Below are positions 60,630-64,000 of a DNA stretch of 64,000 bases, piece after piece. The DNA is taken from assembly GCF_958304185.1 (NCBI RefSeq), contig NZ_OY284435.1, forward strand, positions 1-64,000, read 5' to 3'. This DNA comes from an uncultured Erythrobacter sp. (GTDB lineage Bacteria; Pseudomonadota; Alphaproteobacteria; Sphingomonadales; Sphingomonadaceae). Made by a program: the position numbers and the translations under genes. Position 1 is the first letter of the stretch; the number at the start of each line of letters is the position of its first letter. The notes beneath the pieces are model-generated. The model was not told the DNA's origin. It searched no databases and saw only the letters and a list, made by a program, of their open reading frames with translations.

Positions 60630-61757
60630 ATGCGGACCATTGTTGGATTTGCTTTGTTGTCGGCAGCCTTCGTAAGCTCGTGCTGCGCCGCTGCTCAGGC
60701 GCCGTCGATCGCCGTACCGCAGGACAGGACCTGGCGCGGGGTAGACCTTTCCTATGTCAACGAACTCGAAGCTTGCGGCGCAAAATATCGCGACGAGACC
60801 GGTTATCAGGATCCCTACGCAATTTTCGCCAGAGCCGGGGCCAATATCGTCCGGCTAAGGCTGTGGCATACGCCTGATTGGACTTCTTACAGCACGCTGG
60901 ATGACGTAAAGCAGAGCATCCGCCGCGCCAAGGCGAACAACATGCAGGTACTGCTCGACTTTCACTATTCCGATGATTGGGTGCATCCCGGCAAGCAGAT
61001 CGTGCCCAAGGCTTGGGCAGGCCAATCCGATGACGAGCTAGCAGTCAGCCTCGGCAAATACACGAAGTCGGTGCTGCGCTCGCTCGATCAGGATGGCCTG
61101 CTGCCCGACTATGTTCAGATCGGCAACGAAACCAACACCGACATGCTGATCGACAAGGAAGTGCCCGAAACCGCCCCGATCAATTGGCAGCGGAACGTCA
61201 AGTTCTTTCTTGCCGGTGTGACCGCCGTCAGAACGGCCGAACATCAGACTGGCAAGAAAATCGGTGTGATGCTGCACGTTGCCCAGCCTGAGAATATCGA
61301 GCCGTGGCTGGACGCGGCGGCTGCGGCCGGCTTGCCCGATTTCGATATCATCGGCCTAAGTTACTATGAAAAATGGTCATCTGTGCCGTTTGCCGCGATC
61401 GGCCCTAAGGTTGCACGTTTGCGCGCAAAATACGGAAAGGATGTGGTGATCGTGGAGACCGCCTATCCTTGGACGTTGAAGTGGAACGACCAGATGGGCA
61501 ATCTCTTGGGGCAAGACAGCCTTTCGCCTGGCTTTGACGTTTCGCCTGAGGGACAGCGGCGCTATCTTGTGCAGCTCCAGCAGGCGGTTACCACCAATGG
61601 CGGGCTCGGTATCGTCTATTGGGAGCCTGCCTGGACCTCCACTTGGTGCAAGACCCGGTGGGGGACGGGGTCGTCGTGGGAAAATGCCGCGCTCTTCGAC
61701 TTCAAGGGTCGACTTCTTCCCGGCGCGGCGTTCCTGAAGCCGGCAGAGCGCGACTAG
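60630..61757 (+). CDS. GH53 endo-beta-1,4-galactanase
   Basis: A 375-residue secreted hydrolase. Signal peptide MRTIVGFALLSAAFVSSCCA then AAQAP. RGVDLSYVNELEACGAKYRD and NIVRLRLWHTP are GH53 hallmarks; acid/base Glu167 (QIGNET) and nucleophile Glu276 (VIVETAYPW). It cuts the beta-1,4-galactan side chains of pectin. The ATG at 60630 gives a clean signal peptide; one at 60558 overlaps the receptor stop. It completes the depolymerising set. Confidence 0.93.
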   Translation: MRTIVGFALLSAAFVSSCCAAAQAPSIAVPQDRTWRGVDLSYVNELEACGAKYRDETGYQDPYAIFARAGANIVRLRLWHTPDWTSYSTLDDVKQSIRRAKANNMQVLLDFHYSDDWVHPGKQIVPKAWAGQSDDELAVSLGKYTKSVLRSLDQDGLLPDYVQIGNETNTDMLIDKEVPETAPINWQRNVKFFLAGVTAVRTAEHQTGKKIGVMLHVAQPENIEPWLDAAAAAGLPDFDIIGLSYYEKWSSVPFAAIGPKVARLRAKYGKDVVIVETAYPWTLKWNDQMGNLLGQDSLSPGFDVSPEGQRRYLVQLQQAVTTNGGLGIVYWEPAWTSTWCKTRWGTGSSWENAALFDFKGRLLPGAAFLKPAERD

Positions 61758-61796
61758 GCGTGCGAGCGCGGAAGCTCAACCGGATCAGTTTTATGC

Positions 61797-62546
61797 TTAA
61801 CCACCGGCAAGGACACCGCGCTCCTCGGCGATTGCGCCATTGAGCAGGTCAACCCATGCCGCGTATCCGGCTGCAGTCAAATGCACGCCGTCATCGGTGA
61901 ATTCGGCCTTCAGTAAGCCATTACCGTCAACCGCCATGCTGTAGGTGTCGATCAGAACAGCGCCCTGCGAGCTAGCCACTTCTCGCAGCTTCGCGTTAAT
62001 GGCGCGGACCTTGATGTTCCGCTCTGGCTCGCTGCGGATCGGCAGCACGGTCTGGACGAAAATTCGCGTTCGAGGACTTCCGCATATCACAGTGGCAATA
62101 ATTTTCTCGATATTGCCCACGGCCCTCTTCGCCGAGTTGGCAGACCATAGGTCATTGGTACCGATCATGACAAATACGGCGCGCGGCTGTGCCGCGATGA
62201 CTTCGTCCAGTCGTACAAGCACGCCATCGGTCGTGTCGCCGGCGATCCCGCGATTGTGGACGATCGCCTTTGCCTTAAGCGAGCCATTCCAGTCGTGGCG
62301 TTCAGTAAGGCTATCGCCCAGCATCACTATATCGCCGCAACCGAGAGGGGTTCGAGTGAATTCCTCAATTCTGTGTGGATAATGTTCACGAGCGAAAGCG
62401 GTATGCGTGCCAATACGCAGCTTGCTCGCGGGATAATCCATCGGGCCGATTGATCTACACATTCCGGTGGCCTGCGCATCTCGGCCCGAGGCCGGATTGG
62501 CTGGGTTGGCGTAGAATGCAGCCAACACCATCATCTCAGTTGCCAT
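61797..62546 (-). CDS. SGNH/GDSL hydrolase
   Basis: A 249-residue esterase-type enzyme. IVMLGDSLTERHDW (Ser in G-D-S-L), NRGIAGDTTDGVL (Gly), FVMIGTNDLWSANS (Asn) and FTDDGVHLTAAGYAAW (Asp/His) give a full catalytic set. The N-terminus MATEMMVLAAFYANPANPAS is hydrophobic but not a clean signal. Convergent with GH53. Probably a deacetylase for acetylated galactan, by context. Start is uncertain. Confidence 0.85.
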   Translation of the reverse strand: MATEMMVLAAFYANPANPASGRDAQATGMCRSIGPMDYPASKLRIGTHTAFAREHYPHRIEEFTRTPLGCGDIVMLGDSLTERHDWNGSLKAKAIVHNRGIAGDTTDGVLVRLDEVIAAQPRAVFVMIGTNDLWSANSAKRAVGNIEKIIATVICGSPRTRIFVQTVLPIRSEPERNIKVRAINAKLREVASSQGAVLIDTYSMAVDGNGLLKAEFTDDGVHLTAAGYAAWVDLLNGAIAEERGVLAGG

Positions 62547-62701
62547 GCGCACGAACATAGGATGCCCTTCGCCAATTCGTCAAAATCCGATATATCATAT
62601 ATAAGATAGCCGCTAGGGAGATTGGATCAAGGCCTTTGGTGGCTCTGTCAGAGCAAATGCACCGTGATGGCGGAACGCGGCTGATAGGCTAGGGCAGGGC
62701 G

Positions 62702-63418
62702 ATGCCCAGACCCAAGATGCCAGCCAGTCCGTTCCGGTACTTCAACTCTTCGCCCGAGATCATCCGGCTGGTGGTCATGATGTATGTCCGGTTCCCGCTG
62801 AGTCTGCGAAACGTGGAGGACCTGCTGGCTGAGCGCGGCATCGATATCTGCCACGAGACAGTGCGGCACTGGTGGAACAGGTTCGGGCCGCTGTTCGCGG
62901 ACGATGTCCGCCGGCAGCGTGTGAGCCGGATGAAGGGCTTCCGCCAGTGGAAATGGCACCTCGATGAGGTGTATGTGAAGATCAATGGCGAGGTGCATTA
63001 CCTTTGGCGTGCCGTCGACCAGGAGGGCGAGGTGCTGGAAAGCTACGTCACCAAGACGAGAGACAGACCGGCAGCTCTCACCTTCATGAAGAAAGCGCTT
63101 AAGCGCCACGGCTCTCCCGAGACGATCACCACCGACGGGCTGCGATCTTACAAAGCGGCAATGACCACCCTCGGCAACACCGAGAAACAGGAGGTGGGAC
63201 GCTGGGCCAACAACCGGGTGGAGAACAGCCACCTGCCATTCCGGCGAAGGGAACGGGCCATGCTCCGGTTCCGACAGATGAAGTCGTTACAGAAATTCGC
63301 TTCGGTCCACGCCAACGTCCACAACCACTTCAACCTCGATCGCCATCTCACCGACCGCCAGACCTACAAGACCGCCCGCTCAGCCGCACTGGCTGAGTGG
63401 CAGAACCTGATGGCCTGA
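62702..63418 (+). mobile_element. IS6-family transposase
   Basis: A 238-residue DDE transposase of IS6 type. Asp88 (WKWHLDEVYVKI), Asp145 (TITTDGLRSY) and Glu174 (NRVENSHLPFR) form the catalytic triad. A left end with ggctctgtcagagcaaatgc lies at 62641; no matching right end was found, so the element may be incomplete on that side. It closes the galactan locus. Confidence 0.9.
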
Positions 63419-63783
63419 TCTCACACCCGGTAAGGGCGAACTCCGCAAATCGGAGACGAGTTGCGATTAGACTGACAGCACCAGCCGCTGATGTCCATGC
63501 TCCAAGCAACGTTGTCATGCTGCACTGCTCTACCCAATTTTGGACAGCTAGGGTTTGGAGTTTTCCGCGTTGCTCAGTTCCGTTGGGCTGCTTGCGCCGT
63601 CTCGCTCCGTAACAGCCGCAACGCATCCGTACATAAATTTAAAGCTCATTTGCGATAATCCAAACGTAAGCAAGCTACCGGCCTTTGTGAAAAGGCGCCG
63701 GTGTTGCGGAATGGCCCCCGGCCGCCAGTCGCAAGTGCACCTCCGACTGGCGGCCACCCTTACCTCCACGGAGAGGAAACAGT
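63419..63783. other. Intergenic region with two hairpins
   Basis: 365 bases, no gene. Two hairpins precede the next gene: accggc..gccggt at about 63677-63702 with loop gtg, and a perfect 12-bp stem at 63720-63731 with 63744-63755. They lie 30-100 bases before the start, so they may act in control of the next gene. Confidence 0.55.
63720..63755 (+). promoter_or_regulatory. Strong hairpin in leader of next gene
   Basis: ggccgccagtcg (63720-63731) pairs perfectly with cgactggcggcc (63744-63755) around a 12-base loop. No T run follows, so it is more likely an RNA-stability or attenuator element or a binding site than a simple terminator. Confidence 0.6.
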
Positions 63784-64000
63784 GTGACGCGCGCGAATTT
63801 AGCCAGCGAGGATCGGGTCGATGCGAGCGATCTGGTGAATCAGGTTGTCAGAAGCCAGGCCTATGGTGAGCTTCCTCCCAAGATAAATGAGATCATCGAC
63901 CGTCATCGCCAAACGCTGCTCAATCTGGCCACTGCGCTGATACAAGCGGGCCGGGGCGAGGATGAGGTTGTGACTATTCTTGAGAAGGCCTCAGAGAGCT
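63784..64000 (+). CDS. Hypothetical protein, cut by window end
   Basis: A frame open from GTG 63784 to the window end (72 codons seen). It starts TRANLASEDRVDASDLVNQV and has helical, charged content (INEIIDRHRQTLLNLATALI). GGAGAGGAAACA before the GTG is a good ribosome site. Possibly a small regulator or plasmid/phage-type accessory protein. No family recognised. Confidence 0.55.
   Translation, partial: MTRANLASEDRVDASDLVNQVVRSQAYGELPPKINEIIDRHRQTLLNLATALIQAGRGEDEVVTILEKASES

Noticed and set aside
62641-63545. Complete IS6 element with matched inverted ends
   Set aside because: Only the left end-like sequence is seen; no reverse copy lies within the bases after the transposase, so completeness is not supported.
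1-64000. CRISPR arrays, rRNA genes or known defence systems
   Set aside because: I looked for regular direct repeats with spacers, rRNA-like sequence, restriction enzymes, Cas, retron or toxin-antitoxin hallmarks and saw none that could be supported.

Overview
The window looks like chromosomal DNA of an alphaproteobacterium of the order Sphingomonadales, probably near Erythrobacter, Porphyrobacter or Novosphingobium. This is inferred from a GcrA-type cell-cycle regulator, high GC content, a DUF3489/DUF2924/serine-recombinase module typical of alphaproteobacteria, a TonB-dependent receptor with a sphingomonad-like plug, and the De Ley-Doudoroff galactose route. No species can be named from sequence alone.

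Layout. 1-2.6 kb: housekeeping genes (gcrA, an ABC-2 permease, hspQ, tRNA-Ser). 2.7-5.7 kb: a three-gene serine-recombinase module. 5.9-14.7 kb: a catabolic cluster with two KstD/fumarate-reductase-like flavoproteins, an Old Yellow Enzyme/dienoyl-CoA-reductase-like protein, two Rieske oxygenase alpha subunits and a TetR regulator. Two copies of one palindrome mark its likely operators. 14.7-17.7 kb: gene-poor DNA with a small secreted protein and a 382-residue orphan that may be a decayed isocitrate/isopropylmalate-dehydrogenase fold. 17.9-24.4 kb: HPP-CBS membrane protein, MreB paralogue, Rnk, LysR, secreted HIU hydrolase, a GlcG/HbpS-like protein, an EamA exporter and an acetyltransferase. 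25.0-29.0 kb: an NO-linked respiratory island (alternative oxidase, NnrS, cupin, NsrR-like Rrf2 regulator, group-III truncated globin) with shared palindromic sites. 29.2-31.3 kb: a scrambled graveyard of at least five gene fragments.

31.7-42.1 kb: a little-characterised locus. It holds a flavoprotein coupled to a Tat-type protein carrying five FPGDMF repeats, an ECF sigma factor, a Ser/Thr kinase with helical repeats, a string of secreted proteins and lipoproteins, and a secreted HExxH metallopeptidase. This is my best candidate for an undescribed system. 42.2-47.4 kb: an MFS transporter, an esterase, transporter and IS remnants, and copies of a dispersed ~70-bp repeat.

47.6-62.6 kb: a complete galactan/galactose utilisation locus. 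GH53 endo-galactanase, GH2 beta-galactosidase and an SGNH hydrolase act outside the cytoplasm, with uptake by a TonB receptor and an SSS symporter. Inside the cell the order is galactose 1-dehydrogenase, lactonase, dehydratase, KDGal kinase and KDPGal aldolase, under a GntR regulator. 62.6-64 kb: an IS6-family transposase, a strong hairpin and the start of an unknown gene cut by the window end.
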